Below are positions 18,238-27,960 of a stretch of 64,000 nucleotides of DNA, one piece after another (position 1 is the first letter of the stretch; every line of letters starts with the position of its first letter). The notes under the pieces were generated by a model. That model made no database searches, was not told the origin of the DNA, and saw only the letters and a list, made by a program, of their open reading frames with translations. The DNA comes from Pseudobacteriovorax antillogorgiicola. GTDB lineage: Bacteria; Bdellovibrionota_B; Oligoflexia; Oligoflexales; RGVZ01. The stretch covers positions 22,118-86,117 of the forward strand of contig CAMDHM010000005.1 in assembly GCA_945898195.1 (NCBI GenBank), read 5' to 3'. The translations under genes were made by a program, and so were the position numbers.

Positions 18238-18519
18238 ATGCCCTCACGGTTTGCCTCTTCCATGACCAACATGCCACTTTATGCGGTGGTTTTGATTGCG
18301 TTGGGCATTGCCTTTTTCAGGGTGCATCTTCGGGTCAAAACAACCCTCGTCGGGTATGACATTGGCCGCCTCAAGGCCACGGAGGGGCGCCTTCTTGCAG
18401 AAAAGAGCGAACTTAGCGTCGAACTCGCACGGCTGACCGGCAGGGATGCCCTTAAGGCACGAGAGGGTCTCGGCGAACCGGGTCTTTCACAGGACATTAT
18501 ATCCGGGGGACGCCATTGA
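18238..18519 (+). CDS. ftsL: Cell division protein FtsL-like
   Basis: This is a small bitopic division protein of 93 residues. Sequence conservation is low, as usual for FtsL. The topology fits: a short cytoplasmic N-terminus, one transmembrane helix at about 13-29 and a periplasmic heptad-like region at about 38-70 (RLKATEGRLLAEKSELSVEL) suited to pairing with FtsB. Position between rsmH and ftsI supports the call strongly. Its stop overlaps the TTG start of ftsI by 4 bp (TTGA). Confidence 0.85.
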   Translation: MPSRFASSMTNMPLYAVVLIALGIAFFRVHLRVKTTLVGYDIGRLKATEGRLLAEKSELSVELARLTGRDALKAREGLGEPGLSQDIISGGRH

Positions 18520-20324
18520 ATACGCCTGCAGCTGCGCCGCGACTTTGGCTGTTCAAGTGTGCGGCGGTCGTCGTCTTTGGGGTTTTGGGGGTCCGGGCCA
18601 CCTACCTCCACCTTTTTGCCCCTTCCGGAAAAAGCCTACAAGCCCTCGCCGATCGGCAGTATGAACTACAAGAAGACTTGCGCCCCTATCGTGGCGGCGT
18701 CTTTGACCGCCGGGAAGAACCGCTGGCCATCAGCATCCGGACGCCATCTTTGGCCGTGAACCCGAAGGTTTTCAATCCGGACCCGCGCCAAATTCGCAAC
18801 ATCGCCAGGATCCTCAATTTGACGCCCCAAGACGTTCAACTGATTTCAGCAAAATCTGGCTATTTTGCCTGGCTTCAACGGCAGGTGCATCACCGAGTTG
18901 CCGCGAAAATCATGGCCCTTGCCATCCCAGGTATTTATGAAATTACGGAATCTGCCCGCTACTATCCGGCCGGCCCCGCCGCTGCGCACCTACTTGGCTA
19001 TGTTGGCTTGGACAATCGGGGGCTTCACGGCCTTGAACTTTTTTACGACCGCGAGTTGCGGGGTCAATCTCAACGAATCAAGGGAGCCAAGGATGCCAGG
19101 GGCCGAAGAATCTTCACCGGCGACGACCAGGCCGAACCCGAGGTCCCGGGCCATTCCCTGCACCTGACCTTAGATCGTGTCATTCAGGAAATTGCAGAAG
19201 AGGCCCTGCGCAATGGAACCGAAAAGGCCAGAGCCAAAGGCGGCTTTGCCTTGGTTTCTGATCCGCACACAGGAAAAATCTTGGCGGTGGCCAATCATCC
19301 CTCCTTTGACCCAAATGATGTCCGCCAACTTAAGATCGACCAAACCCGCAATTCGGCCTTGCTCGACCAGTTTGAGCCAGGATCCATCATTAAGCCATTT
19401 GTCCTAGCCGGTGCCTTAGAGCAAAAAAAGGTTCAACCCGAGCAGGTTTTTAATTGCGAGAACGGATCATACCGGGTTGGCGGCGTTACTTTCCACGACG
19501 ATCATCCTGCCGATAAATTGACCGTGGCAGAAACGCTGGTTCGTTCCAGCAACATTTGCACCTACAAGATTGCCGAGACTCTTGGACGACAAAAGTTTTA
19601 TGAAAATTACATGGCCTTTGGCTTCAACGGCAATTTGCCCGGAGCTACCAACGATGCCCACAACGGAACGGGCGACGGATCGGAACAAAACCTGCGCGCG
19701 CCCCCTTGGCCATCTGGACGTGTTAGCCATTTTGAAAAATGGCTGCCAATTCGTTTTGCAAACATCGCCTTCGGGCAGGGTATGACCACCACGGGCCTTG
19801 AACTTGTCCAAGCCTACGGCGCCCTTGCCAACGGCGGAAACCTGATGCGCCCAACCCTTATCGACCGCATCGAAGCGGCCGACGGCAGCGTGCTCGCCTC
19901 CTTTCACCCAGAGGTGGTCCGGCGCGTCATTTCTCCTGAGGTCGCCAATGCCATGCGTAAAATGCTGTCACGAGTGGTAACCGACAAACACGGCACGGGC
20001 AGCAAGGCCATGACGGCGTCGTATTCCGTGGCTGGAAAAACGGGCACAGCGCAAAAAGTCGACCCCGTGCGTCGAACCTATTCTGCCGACAAGCGGATCG
20101 CCTCGTTTGTCGGATTTGCGCCGGTTGAAGATCCTTACCTGGTAATTCTTGTTGTGATTGACGAACCGCGCGAACGACCCGCCTACGGCGGATTATGGGC
20201 AGCTCCTGTTTTTTCTGAAATTGCGCAAAAGTCGCTTAAGTATTTGAATGTTGCCCCGGACCTGGAAGAAAACAATCTGATGATTTCATCGGGGGAATCT
20301 TCGACCCCATCAGGGAGGCTTTGA
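18516..20324 (+). CDS. ftsI: Peptidoglycan D,D-transpeptidase FtsI (PBP3)
   Basis: This is a septal class B penicillin-binding protein that cross-links peptidoglycan at the division site. The 602 residues comprise a transmembrane anchor at about 12-33, a pedestal/dimerisation domain (RGGVFDRREEPLAIS at about 59-73) and a transpeptidase domain. Its catalytic motifs are Ser290-xx-Lys293 (PGSIIKPF), Ser344-Ser-Asn346 and KTG at 508-510 (VAGKTGTAQK). No PASTA domains are seen. The start is TTG at 18516, with GGGGGA upstream, overlapping ftsL by 4 bp. The next gene, murE, follows with an unusual start arrangement. Confidence 0.95.
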   Translation: MNTPAAAPRLWLFKCAAVVVFGVLGVRATYLHLFAPSGKSLQALADRQYELQEDLRPYRGGVFDRREEPLAISIRTPSLAVNPKVFNPDPRQIRNIARILNLTPQDVQLISAKSGYFAWLQRQVHHRVAAKIMALAIPGIYEITESARYYPAGPAAAHLLGYVGLDNRGLHGLELFYDRELRGQSQRIKGAKDARGRRIFTGDDQAEPEVPGHSLHLTLDRVIQEIAEEALRNGTEKARAKGGFALVSDPHTGKILAVANHPSFDPNDVRQLKIDQTRNSALLDQFEPGSIIKPFVLAGALEQKKVQPEQVFNCENGSYRVGGVTFHDDHPADKLTVAETLVRSSNICTYKIAETLGRQKFYENYMAFGFNGNLPGATNDAHNGTGDGSEQNLRAPPWPSGRVSHFEKWLPIRFANIAFGQGMTTTGLELVQAYGALANGGNLMRPTLIDRIEAADGSVLASFHPEVVRRVISPEVANAMRKMLSRVVTDKHGTGSKAMTASYSVAGKTGTAQKVDPVRRTYSADKRIASFVGFAPVEDPYLVILVVIDEPRERPAYGGLWAAPVFSEIAQKSLKYLNVAPDLEENNLMISSGESSTPSGRL

Positions 20325-20370
20325 GATCGCTACCAGATCGCCAGCGCAGCTAGCAACCAAGCACATCGCT

Positions 20371-21912
20371 TTGTGCCTTGAACAAGCCGGACTTTTGATA
20401 TGGTCTTCGGGCCTTTCAGACCTTGACCGAAGGGTCCACAACACGCCATCAAGCAAAGACGCCGGGCCTTCGTCGTGCTTTATCATGTTCAAGGGAACAA
20501 AGGCCGACAGCCACAACTTTGCCGATGATGCCCTCGCTCGGGGATGCCGCATCTTCGTCGGCGACAACCAAGCTACAATGAATGCGCTTCGCGACCGCGC
20601 CGATCATAAGGTCACGCTATTTTTCGTAAAAAATTCCCGTGCTGCCTGGGCGTTTCTCGAAGCCCTCGCCAATGGGAATCCGCAAAATCATATGAAGCTT
20701 GCCGCCGTAACTGGAACTAACGGCAAAACTAGCACTGTTTGGCTAATGCGAGGCCTTCTCGACCAAACCAGTCACTCTATGATGACCCTTGGCACGTTAG
20801 GCATGTACTTTAAAAATCGGTATCTTCCGACCGCCCACACGAGCCCAGACCCAGATTATCTTTATCCTGCCCTGGCCAACGCTCGCGCGGCTGGCGCGGA
20901 TGCCTGTGGCATGGAAGTCTCCTCGCACAGCTTGGCTCAAGAAAAAATCAGGCCCCTGTTTTTTGATTTCGCGGCCTTTACGAGTTTCTCCCGCGACCAC
21001 CTGGATTTTCATGGAACCGAGGACGATTATTTTGCCGCTAAGTGCCGGTTATTCACCTCGCAGCTATCGGAAAACCCTCGGATTGCCCTCCATCATTCGA
21101 TCGCGGGGCGGGTTGCATCTTTCGGTTTTAGTTTGAAGGTGCCCGCAGATTCTTGGGTTTACGGCCTGGATTTTGCGCCACAAAATTGGCTTACGTGGAA
21201 CCAACTCTCGGCCACGATCCTCGGAGAATCGCCGTCTGGAACCGAAATCGAATTGCTGTTACGTCCCAAAGGAGAGGCCGTCCTTCGCTTTCGCGGCACG
21301 CTACCGGTTTTTGGTTCGGTTTTTATCGAAAATTTCATGGCTGCTTTTTTGGCTGCAAATAAAATATCTGGCTCATGGCCAGAACCGTCGACCTGGGTGG
21401 CCTTGAAGCCGGTTCCCGGTCGCATGGAGCTGGTCCCCTCGTCCGCCCCTGGCCCTTTGGTCTTTGTTGACTACGCTCACACACCCGACGCGCTATCCCA
21501 AGTTGTTGGATTTGCTTCCAAAATTGCTGTTTCTAAAAAGTCAAAGTTGTGGTGCGTTTTTGGCTGCGGCGGCGAGCGCGACCAAGGAAAACGTCCCCTC
21601 ATGGCACGTGCCGCTGCCAGCTCGGCCGACGCCGTGATCGTCACGTCGGACAATCCGAGGTCGGAGGATCCTGAAAAAATTATCGATCAAATCCTGGCCG
21701 GCTTTACGGACCGTTTTCGCGCCGACCACGTGCAAAGGATCAGCCCTCGTGACGCTGCCATCCAATTTGCGGTCAACCATGCGGCTCAGGACGACGTCAT
21801 TGTCATTGCCGGCAAGGGGCACGAGGTGTTTCAGGAAGTTTCTGGGCGCAAGTATCCCTTTGACGACCGCGAGGTTGCGGCCAATGCGCTTCACGCACGG
21901 AAAAAATTATGA
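20371..21912 (+). CDS. murE: UDP-MurNAc-tripeptide synthetase MurE (meso-DAP type)
   Basis: MurE is a cytoplasmic ligase adding the third residue to UDP-MurNAc-L-Ala-D-Glu. ATP-binding GTNGKTS (Lys119) and the DNPR motif at 427-430 are visible; the latter marks enzymes that use meso-diaminopimelate. The start is doubtful. The only conventional candidate in frame is the TTG at 20371, which has no Shine-Dalgarno and trims the first helix. The frame is open back into ftsI, where GGGAGG (20313-20318) stands 7 nt before an in-frame ATC at 20326. That AUC may be the real start. The gene overlaps murD by 4 bp. murF and mraY, which usually follow, are absent. Confidence 0.93.
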   Translation: MCLEQAGLLIWSSGLSDLDRRVHNTPSSKDAGPSSCFIMFKGTKADSHNFADDALARGCRIFVGDNQATMNALRDRADHKVTLFFVKNSRAAWAFLEALANGNPQNHMKLAAVTGTNGKTSTVWLMRGLLDQTSHSMMTLGTLGMYFKNRYLPTAHTSPDPDYLYPALANARAAGADACGMEVSSHSLAQEKIRPLFFDFAAFTSFSRDHLDFHGTEDDYFAAKCRLFTSQLSENPRIALHHSIAGRVASFGFSLKVPADSWVYGLDFAPQNWLTWNQLSATILGESPSGTEIELLLRPKGEAVLRFRGTLPVFGSVFIENFMAAFLAANKISGSWPEPSTWVALKPVPGRMELVPSSAPGPLVFVDYAHTPDALSQVVGFASKIAVSKKSKLWCVFGCGGERDQGKRPLMARAAASSADAVIVTSDNPRSEDPEKIIDQILAGFTDRFRADHVQRISPRDAAIQFAVNHAAQDDVIVIAGKGHEVFQEVSGRKYPFDDREVAANALHARKKL

Positions 21913-23171
21913 CGGTAGGTAGAATTTTAATCATTGGCGGCGGAGTGAGCGGCCTTGCAGCGGCGCGACTCGCTCGAAAAATTGGTTTCCTTGTTCGGAT
22001 TTCTGACCGAACTGTGATGCCCGCCGAAAAAAAATCCTCCCTGCTGGCGCTTGGCATTGAGGTCGCAGACGGTGGTCACGACGACCTCCATCTTAACGGT
22101 GTCACGGCGGTGGTGGTGTCGCCCGGCGTGCGCGCCGATCACCCGCTTTGCGAGGTTGCGCGCAAGGCAAACATTCCGATTCATTCGGAAATTGATTTTG
22201 CCCTTCAACACTACGGCGGCCGCATTGTGGCTGTCACGGGCACCAACGGAAAATCCACCACGGTATCGATGATAGGGCATATTTTAGACCGACTAGGAAT
22301 CGAAGTTTCCGTCGGCGGAAATCTCGGAGACCCCCCCAGTGCGATGGTTTATCGAGATGACTTGAAGCCAACGTTGGTGCTGGAATTATCCTCCTACCAG
22401 CTAGAACAAAGTGCCCCACATCCCGCTGAGGCCGCCGCCTTTACCAGCTTTTCCAACGATCACATTGAACGCCACGGAACGTTGGCTGCGTATATGGCGG
22501 CAAAATGGCGCGTTTTTGACTGGGTGAAGCCTGGTGGGGTTTGTCTACTGACGAAAGACGTTGCGATCGCGGCAAAGTCTTGCGGAATGGTTCGGCGGAA
22601 CGACGTCACGTGGGTCGAAGTTGCTGGGCGCCACCATGAAATCAATGCCGAGATCTCCACTCGGGTCGTTGCGCATTTAATGCAGCGCAGTGACCTCGAT
22701 GCACTAGCCGCTTTCCTTTCTAATTTTCAGGGGCTTCCATTTCGCTGCGAACTGATTGGCACCATTGCGGGAAGGCCGGTCATTAACGACAGCAAGTCGA
22801 CTAACTGTGAATCAACCTGCGCGGCCCTTGCTGGATTAATCGAGCCCGCAATTTTACTGATGGGGGGCAAGGGCAAAAGGGAAAGTTACCGCTCCGTCAC
22901 TACTTGGGCAGGGCAGATCCATATTCTGATCTGCTTTGGCGAATCGGGACAATCTATTGCTGATGAGTTATTCTTGCCACTGAAGGGCTTGGGGACGGAA
23001 ACCGTCTTTTTCCCAACCATGCGCGAGGCTGCGCTGCACGCGGCACGGATGGCGAAGCAACATCGTTGCGGCATCTTGTTCTCGCCGGGCTGCGCCAGCT
23101 TTGACGAATTCCGCAACTTTGAACACCGCGGACAGGAATTCAATGACGTCATCCATGGAACTCTTGATTGA
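21909..23171 (+). CDS. murD: UDP-MurNAc-L-alanine--D-glutamate ligase MurD
   Basis: MurD adds D-glutamate to UDP-MurNAc-L-Ala in the cytoplasm. The 420 residues begin with the Rossmann-like UDP-binding ILIIGGGVSGLAAARLARK. ATP-binding VTGTNGKSTTVSMIG has Lys115, the position equivalent to E. coli Lys115. VVSPGV, LELSSYQLE and INDSKSTN are further Mur ligase blocks. The ATG overlaps the murE stop by 4 bp. The 3' end is overlapped by the ftsW start. Confidence 0.96.
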   Translation: MTVGRILIIGGGVSGLAAARLARKIGFLVRISDRTVMPAEKKSSLLALGIEVADGGHDDLHLNGVTAVVVSPGVRADHPLCEVARKANIPIHSEIDFALQHYGGRIVAVTGTNGKSTTVSMIGHILDRLGIEVSVGGNLGDPPSAMVYRDDLKPTLVLELSSYQLEQSAPHPAEAAAFTSFSNDHIERHGTLAAYMAAKWRVFDWVKPGGVCLLTKDVAIAAKSCGMVRRNDVTWVEVAGRHHEINAEISTRVVAHLMQRSDLDALAAFLSNFQGLPFRCELIGTIAGRPVINDSKSTNCESTCAALAGLIEPAILLMGGKGKRESYRSVTTWAGQIHILICFGESGQSIADELFLPLKGLGTETVFFPTMREAALHAARMAKQHRCGILFSPGCASFDEFRNFEHRGQEFNDVIHGTLD

Positions 23172-24354
23172 AAGCCCGACGAAACCCTTGACGCCTTCTG
23201 TCGCCCAGAAATCTGAGTTGGGTTTTCGCCAAAGCGCCTCTCTGGCCATTGTGGTCTGTGCGGCAATGCTGACCGGCCTTGGACTACTTGCGATCTATGC
23301 CTCGTCAAGCATGAAGGGCGCTCAACAGTTCGGTGACTCCCTCGCCTTTTTTCGCAAACAGTTCCTTGTCGCCATTGTCGGATTTGTCGCCATTGTTGTC
23401 GTACAGAGATTTCCTTGGCGCTGGTTTGAGGGGCTAACGTTGCCCGCCTATGCATTTTCTCTCGGAACGCTCGGTCTGATTTTTGTTCCCGGCGCCTATT
23501 CGGTTGGTGGCGGGGCGGCGCGTTGGCTCCATATTGGTGGCGTGAGCTTTCAGCCAGCCGAATTAGCGAAGTTAACCTTGATCATGTTTCTCGCGAAAAA
23601 CCTTGGGCGTTCGGGGTGCGACCTGCGAAAGTTCTGGCGGTGCGTTTTTCCAAACATCTTAGCCTTTTCTGGTTTTGCCGTTTGTTTGATGAAGCAACCT
23701 GATTTCGGGTCGACCGTTTTGATGGGGGCCTTGACGGTGGTGATGCTTTTTATCGCCGGACTCCCATTTCGCTACCTCGCCTTGATGGGGGCTACCGGAA
23801 TCGCCGCCATGGTTGGGGCCGTCATTGCGGCACCGTATCGTATGGCCAGGCTGTTGAGCTTTCTTGACCCTTGGGCTGAGGTTCGCGGTGGCGGTTTTCA
23901 AATCATCCAAAGCTATTTAGCCTTTAAAAATGGCGGCCTGCTGGGAACCGGACTCGGTGAATCTCGTCAAAAATTATTTTTTCTCCCCGAGGCCCACACC
24001 GATTTTATCCTTTCCGTTATTGGGGAAGAGCTTGGTTTGGTCGGAATTTTTCTCGTCGCCTCGCTCTTTCTCTTCATGAGCATCATTGGACTGGAGGTCG
24101 CGCGGCGGCAGAGTTCCAGATACCGAACCCTGTTGGCCGTTGGGTGCACGGCATTGATCTTTGGACAGTCGGCCTTGAATATGGGTGTTACCATGGGCCT
24201 ATTGCCCACCAAGGGAATGCCGCTACCATTTGTAAGTAGTGGGGCAAGTAGTCTGCTGGTATTCCTTGTGGCGACTGGTATACTCGCCAGGCTTGCCAGG
24301 GAGTCTTCGAATCCTTGCGGAGCAAAGGAGCCGGGTGGCCTCCATGTCGGTTGA
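23143..24354 (+). CDS. ftsW: Septal peptidoglycan polymerase FtsW
   Basis: FtsW is a SEDS-family glycosyltransferase that polymerises lipid II at the septum with FtsI. The roughly 403-residue protein has about ten hydrophobic segments and the SEDS signatures WLHIGGVSFQPAELAKL, VCLMKQPDFGSTVLM and the late GMPLPFVSSGASSLL. The frame is open further upstream to a TTG at 23101. I chose the ATG at 23143, which has AGGA 5 nt upstream, giving a 29-bp overlap with murD. Assignment to FtsW over RodA rests on its place in the dcw cluster. murG, normally next, is missing. Confidence 0.93.
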   Translation: MTSSMELLIESPTKPLTPSVAQKSELGFRQSASLAIVVCAAMLTGLGLLAIYASSSMKGAQQFGDSLAFFRKQFLVAIVGFVAIVVVQRFPWRWFEGLTLPAYAFSLGTLGLIFVPGAYSVGGGAARWLHIGGVSFQPAELAKLTLIMFLAKNLGRSGCDLRKFWRCVFPNILAFSGFAVCLMKQPDFGSTVLMGALTVVMLFIAGLPFRYLALMGATGIAAMVGAVIAAPYRMARLLSFLDPWAEVRGGGFQIIQSYLAFKNGGLLGTGLGESRQKLFFLPEAHTDFILSVIGEELGLVGIFLVASLFLFMSIIGLEVARRQSSRYRTLLAVGCTALIFGQSALNMGVTMGLLPTKGMPLPFVSSGASSLLVFLVATGILARLARESSNPCGAKEPGGLHVG

Positions 24355-25735
24355 TTCGCGCACTAAATCCATTAAATCTCCACGCTTCCATTTCATTGGC
24401 ATTGGTGGCAGCGGCATGTCGGGCCTCGCCGAATTTGCTCTTGGCCGCGGCTGCGACGTCAGCGGCAGCGACACCGCGTCCTCTGACTCCTTGATTCGCC
24501 TTGCGTCTCTTGGTGCAAAAATATTTGACCATCACTCCTCGGAAAACCTGCAGGGGTCTGACCAAGTAATTTTTTCTTCGGCAATTAAACCGGACAACGA
24601 AGAACTCGTTGCGGCGCATTCCATGAAAATCCCAACCTTACATCGGTCCGACCTTTTGGCAAATTTCATGCGTGGAACCAATTCGGTTACCGTTGCTGGA
24701 ACCCATGGAAAAACCACAACCGCAGCACTCATCACACACGTTCTAACTACCTGTGGGGCCGACCCCTGCGCCGTCATTGGCGGCGTAATGCTTGATACCC
24801 AGTCGAGTGCTCGAATTGGCGACGGACGATTTTTTGTCGCCGAGGCTGATGAGTCCGATGGAACTTTTCTTAACTACGAGCCCGTGCTTTGTGCGCTGAC
24901 TAATATCGATCGGGATCACCTCGATTTTTACGGTACATTCGACAATATCAAAGCGTCTTTTCACAAATATCTGATGACTTCAGATCCCGATATCGGGGTC
25001 GTCTGCTGCTGGGATGACCCTGCAATTCGTGAAGTTTCAGAAGGTATCGGCAGGCCGCGCCTCACCTATGGCACTATTTTGGGTTGTGAGGTTCGTGGAG
25101 TTGACCTGCAGCAGTCGGGAATGGAAACGACCTTCACGGCGATTGTGGAGCGGGATCGGATTCGCTGTAAATTACCCTTAATGGGCAAGCACAATGTTCT
25201 CAATGCCCTGTGTAGCCTTGCCGTCGCGCGAGCCTTGGGTTTGAATGTCACGCAGGCGGCCGAAGGCCTTGCAACCTTTCGTGGTGTTGGCCGTCGCATG
25301 GAACTGTTGGCGGACCTTCCGGGAATCCGAGTTTTTGATGATTTTGCACATAATCCCGGCAAAATTCAGGCGTGTATTAGCGCGGTACGCACAGCGTGGC
25401 CCACCCAACAAATCACGGTCGTTCATCAGCCACACCGCTTTTCACGAATTGAAACCATGTATGACGCAATGGTGGCCTCATTTCGCGGCGCCGATGATGT
25501 GATCCTTTTACCCGTCTATGCGGCCGGGGAAACCCCTAGGCGCGAACACGATTACGAGGCCTTTGCCACGGATCTCGCCTTGGCGTCTGCGACAAAAACC
25601 CATATTTCGCTTGAAAAAGCCTCTGCTTGCCAGCTTGCTTTGCAACTTTCACGACATCCAGCCATAATTTTAAGTGTGGGTGCTGGAGATATTTGGAAAG
25701 TCGGCCACATGCTTCGGGAGCAATTGCTTGGGTAG
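24344..25735 (+). CDS. murC: UDP-N-acetylmuramate--L-alanine ligase MurC
   Basis: MurC performs the first amino-acid addition to UDP-MurNAc. The 463 residues start close to HFIGIGGSGMSGLAEFALGRG, the UDP-binding loop. ATP-binding GTHGKTTT has Lys123, and FDDFAHNPGKI and VVHQPHRFSR are typical of MurC. The ATG at 24344 is 13 nt from AGGAG. An in-frame GTG at 24335 is an alternative with a 4-nt gap. The gene overlaps ftsW by 11 bp. The next gene begins 8 bp before its stop, so there is no room for murB or ddl here. Confidence 0.95.
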   Translation: MSVDSRTKSIKSPRFHFIGIGGSGMSGLAEFALGRGCDVSGSDTASSDSLIRLASLGAKIFDHHSSENLQGSDQVIFSSAIKPDNEELVAAHSMKIPTLHRSDLLANFMRGTNSVTVAGTHGKTTTAALITHVLTTCGADPCAVIGGVMLDTQSSARIGDGRFFVAEADESDGTFLNYEPVLCALTNIDRDHLDFYGTFDNIKASFHKYLMTSDPDIGVVCCWDDPAIREVSEGIGRPRLTYGTILGCEVRGVDLQQSGMETTFTAIVERDRIRCKLPLMGKHNVLNALCSLAVARALGLNVTQAAEGLATFRGVGRRMELLADLPGIRVFDDFAHNPGKIQACISAVRTAWPTQQITVVHQPHRFSRIETMYDAMVASFRGADDVILLPVYAAGETPRREHDYEAFATDLALASATKTHISLEKASACQLALQLSRHPAIILSVGAGDIWKVGHMLREQLLG

Positions 25736-26558
25736 AAGCACAATCATCAGTGGCCAAAAGCCCGTCAGGCGTAAGCGCAAGCATGCCGAGGAAAACCGTA
25801 AAAAAGTTCTCCTTTCTGCGCTGCGTTTTGCCGCCGTTATTTTAGTGATCGCCGGCATCATTATGCTGCCTGGCTATATTGCGACAAAAATTCAGTCGGG
25901 TTTCAAATCGTTGGTTTCATCGCGGGTTCACCGCGTTGAATTTCTTGGTGAGGGCGGCAGCCTCGCCGAATTTGACCGAGAAACCCTTCAGGCACGGCTT
26001 AGCGAATCTGCCGATGCTGGTAAAAGCCTAGATGAGTTGGCTCAGATTGCTGGCTCATTGGCTCCCCTTTCCAAGGTGGAGGTGATGCGCGCCTCGCCTG
26101 ATAAAATCGTGATTGGATTTGAGCGGCGCGCCCCCGCCTTACGCATCGACCGTGGTGTGATCCGTCTTGTGGATAGTGCTGGCTTTGTTTACGGAAGCTG
26201 TTGTGTCCTGCCGACCCAAGATGCCGAAGCCCAGCTGCCTCTTCTCACAGGTGTGCTCGCCACAGATCAAAGCGGACTCAGCAACAAGGAGGAGCACGAA
26301 TTGATTCGTGAGGCCCTCGGATTAAATGAGGGGCTTGCCGGAAAAGGCCTCAAGGCCGCATCTTTTCGTTACCAGAACCACCGTGGATTTTTTGCCATCA
26401 TGGAACCGGGTGATATCGAAGTCTCGATTGGCCGCGCTCCATTTGACGACAAACTCAAGCGCCTTGCAGAGGTGCTAGAACGCGTTGACCGCCAGAAGGT
26501 AAGCCGCATCGAGCTCGACTACCACGGCAAAGCCTTCATCAAGGAACGAAAACTGTGA
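25728..26558 (+). CDS. ftsQ: Cell division protein FtsQ
   Basis: FtsQ is a bitopic inner-membrane protein that recruits FtsL/FtsB to the divisome. From the TTG at 25728 (GGGAG 7 nt upstream) the product is about 276 residues. It has a basic cytoplasmic tail (KPVRRKRKHAEENRKK), a transmembrane helix at about 31-52 and a POTRA-like segment beginning HRVEFLGEGGSLAEFD, then the FtsQ/DivIB domain with IVIGFERRAPALRID. Conservation is moderate; position between murC and ftsA supports the call. The 3' end overlaps ftsA by 4 bp (GTGA). Confidence 0.88.
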   Translation: MGRSTIISGQKPVRRKRKHAEENRKKVLLSALRFAAVILVIAGIIMLPGYIATKIQSGFKSLVSSRVHRVEFLGEGGSLAEFDRETLQARLSESADAGKSLDELAQIAGSLAPLSKVEVMRASPDKIVIGFERRAPALRIDRGVIRLVDSAGFVYGSCCVLPTQDAEAQLPLLTGVLATDQSGLSNKEEHELIREALGLNEGLAGKGLKAASFRYQNHRGFFAIMEPGDIEVSIGRAPFDDKLKRLAEVLERVDRQKVSRIELDYHGKAFIKERKL

Positions 26559-27808
26559 ACCCATCAAGACCACAGATTTTTGCCATCGACCTCGGCACGA
26601 GCAAGTTTTGCGTGGCGCGCCTGTCTGAAACCAGCGATGCCCAGGGCGGATTTGCCATCGACAGCCTTGCCGTTCCAGCAAAGGGTACCAAGCGCGGCAT
26701 GGTCGTCGATTTTTCCGCGGCCCTGGAGTGCCTGTCGGCGCTAATTGATGAGGCCGAATCTCGTTGGAATTGCGACATCGTCAACGGCGTGGTTGGCATC
26801 GCCGGAAGCCACCTACGCAGCCATCTTGCCAAGGGCAACATCGCCATTGGTCCCAAACAAATCGTCGATGCCTCAACCCTGCTGCGAATTGAAGAGCAAA
26901 TGTATGACGCCTTTGCCCAGAGCAGTGCCGCCGTTCAGCGCGAGCTTTTGGACTCCATCCCGGTTCACTACCAGATTGACCAACGCGACGCCGTCGATGA
27001 TCCCCTTGGTTTTAGTGGCGTAAACCTTTCCGCAGATTTTCTGATGATTGATGCCGACAAGGCCTACCTACGCGACATAGTCCGCTTGGTTAATGGCGCC
27101 GGGGTGAAGGTCACCCGACTGGCCTCAGAGCCACTGGCGTCGGCCTATGTGTGCGCTGGCGAGGATTTTCGCGAACTTGGCTGCTGTGTCGTAGACATTG
27201 GTGGCGGCACAAGCGATGGTTTGGTGTTCGCTCACGGTAAACCGGCCCTCGCCTTTTCCGTTCCGATGGCCGGTTTTGCGATGACCTCTGACCTTGCCGT
27301 GGCTTTAAACGTTCCGCTTCGCGAGGCAGAACGAATCAAAACAATTTACGGACTTTCAAGCTCTCAGTTGGAACAGATCACGACCGAGGACCTCTACGGG
27401 GCACAAAAGTCGGTCCCGGGCGAGGTGATCGCAAAAATTCTGGAGGCCCGTTGCCGCGAGCTCACGGTCAGTATTGCCAAACACCTTGTCCCTTTCAAAG
27501 GTCGCCTTGGGGGCGGTGTTCTTCTGACGGGCGGAGGCAGTCAATTGAATGGGGTGGCAGAACTGATGAGCGCCTCCATGCGCATTCCGGTTCGCACCGT
27601 GAATCCACGCTGGCAAAAGGCTTTTACATCGGGCCCGGTGCGTCAAGAACGCCTGGCTCCAAAATTTGCCACCGCCCTTGGCCTGCTCGTGTTGGGTGCC
27701 CTGCCCGATGCCATTTCTTATAATCGTGCACCCACCAATGTCCCATCTGTCGCCATTCCGTCTGGTGTCATGAGCCGTTTACGGGCTTGGCTGCGCGAAA
27801 TGAGCTGA
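26555..27808 (+). CDS. ftsA: Cell division actin-like ATPase FtsA
   Basis: FtsA tethers FtsZ to the membrane and activates the divisome. The 417 residues show the actin-like phosphate-1 loop FAIDLGTSKFCVARL, a 1C domain, phosphate-2 CCVVDIGGGTSDGLVF and a late GGVLLTGGGSQLNGVAEL. The protein ends with SRLRAWLREM, a plausible amphipathic membrane-targeting helix. The start is GTG overlapping ftsQ by 4 bp. A 152-bp gap with its own promoter separates it from ftsZ. Confidence 0.95.
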   Translation: MNPSRPQIFAIDLGTSKFCVARLSETSDAQGGFAIDSLAVPAKGTKRGMVVDFSAALECLSALIDEAESRWNCDIVNGVVGIAGSHLRSHLAKGNIAIGPKQIVDASTLLRIEEQMYDAFAQSSAAVQRELLDSIPVHYQIDQRDAVDDPLGFSGVNLSADFLMIDADKAYLRDIVRLVNGAGVKVTRLASEPLASAYVCAGEDFRELGCCVVDIGGGTSDGLVFAHGKPALAFSVPMAGFAMTSDLAVALNVPLREAERIKTIYGLSSSQLEQITTEDLYGAQKSVPGEVIAKILEARCRELTVSIAKHLVPFKGRLGGGVLLTGGGSQLNGVAELMSASMRIPVRTVNPRWQKAFTSGPVRQERLAPKFATALGLLVLGALPDAISYNRAPTNVPSVAIPSGVMSRLRAWLREMS

Positions 27809-27855
27809 TCAAAGCCAAATTTTTTGAGTCTATCTTGTTGATTTGGCCAGAGACA

Positions 27856-27885
27856 TTGACAGTTTTCTCAATGGCTTCCTATAAT
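27856..27885 (+). promoter_or_regulatory. Consensus sigma-70 promoter for ftsZ
   Basis: TTGACA at 27856-27861 and TATAAT at 27880-27885 are both exact consensus hexamers with an 18-bp spacer, lying 75 bp before the ftsZ ATG. This predicts strong separate transcription of ftsZ in addition to readthrough from the cluster. The ftsZ Shine-Dalgarno is GAGGAG shortly before the ATG. Confidence 0.8.
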
Positions 27886-27960
27886 TCTTGAATAACGATA
27901 AAATTTTTATTGTTTTGTCGCGCCTTATGGCCACTGCTGCCTTTCTAGCGAGGAGATTTT

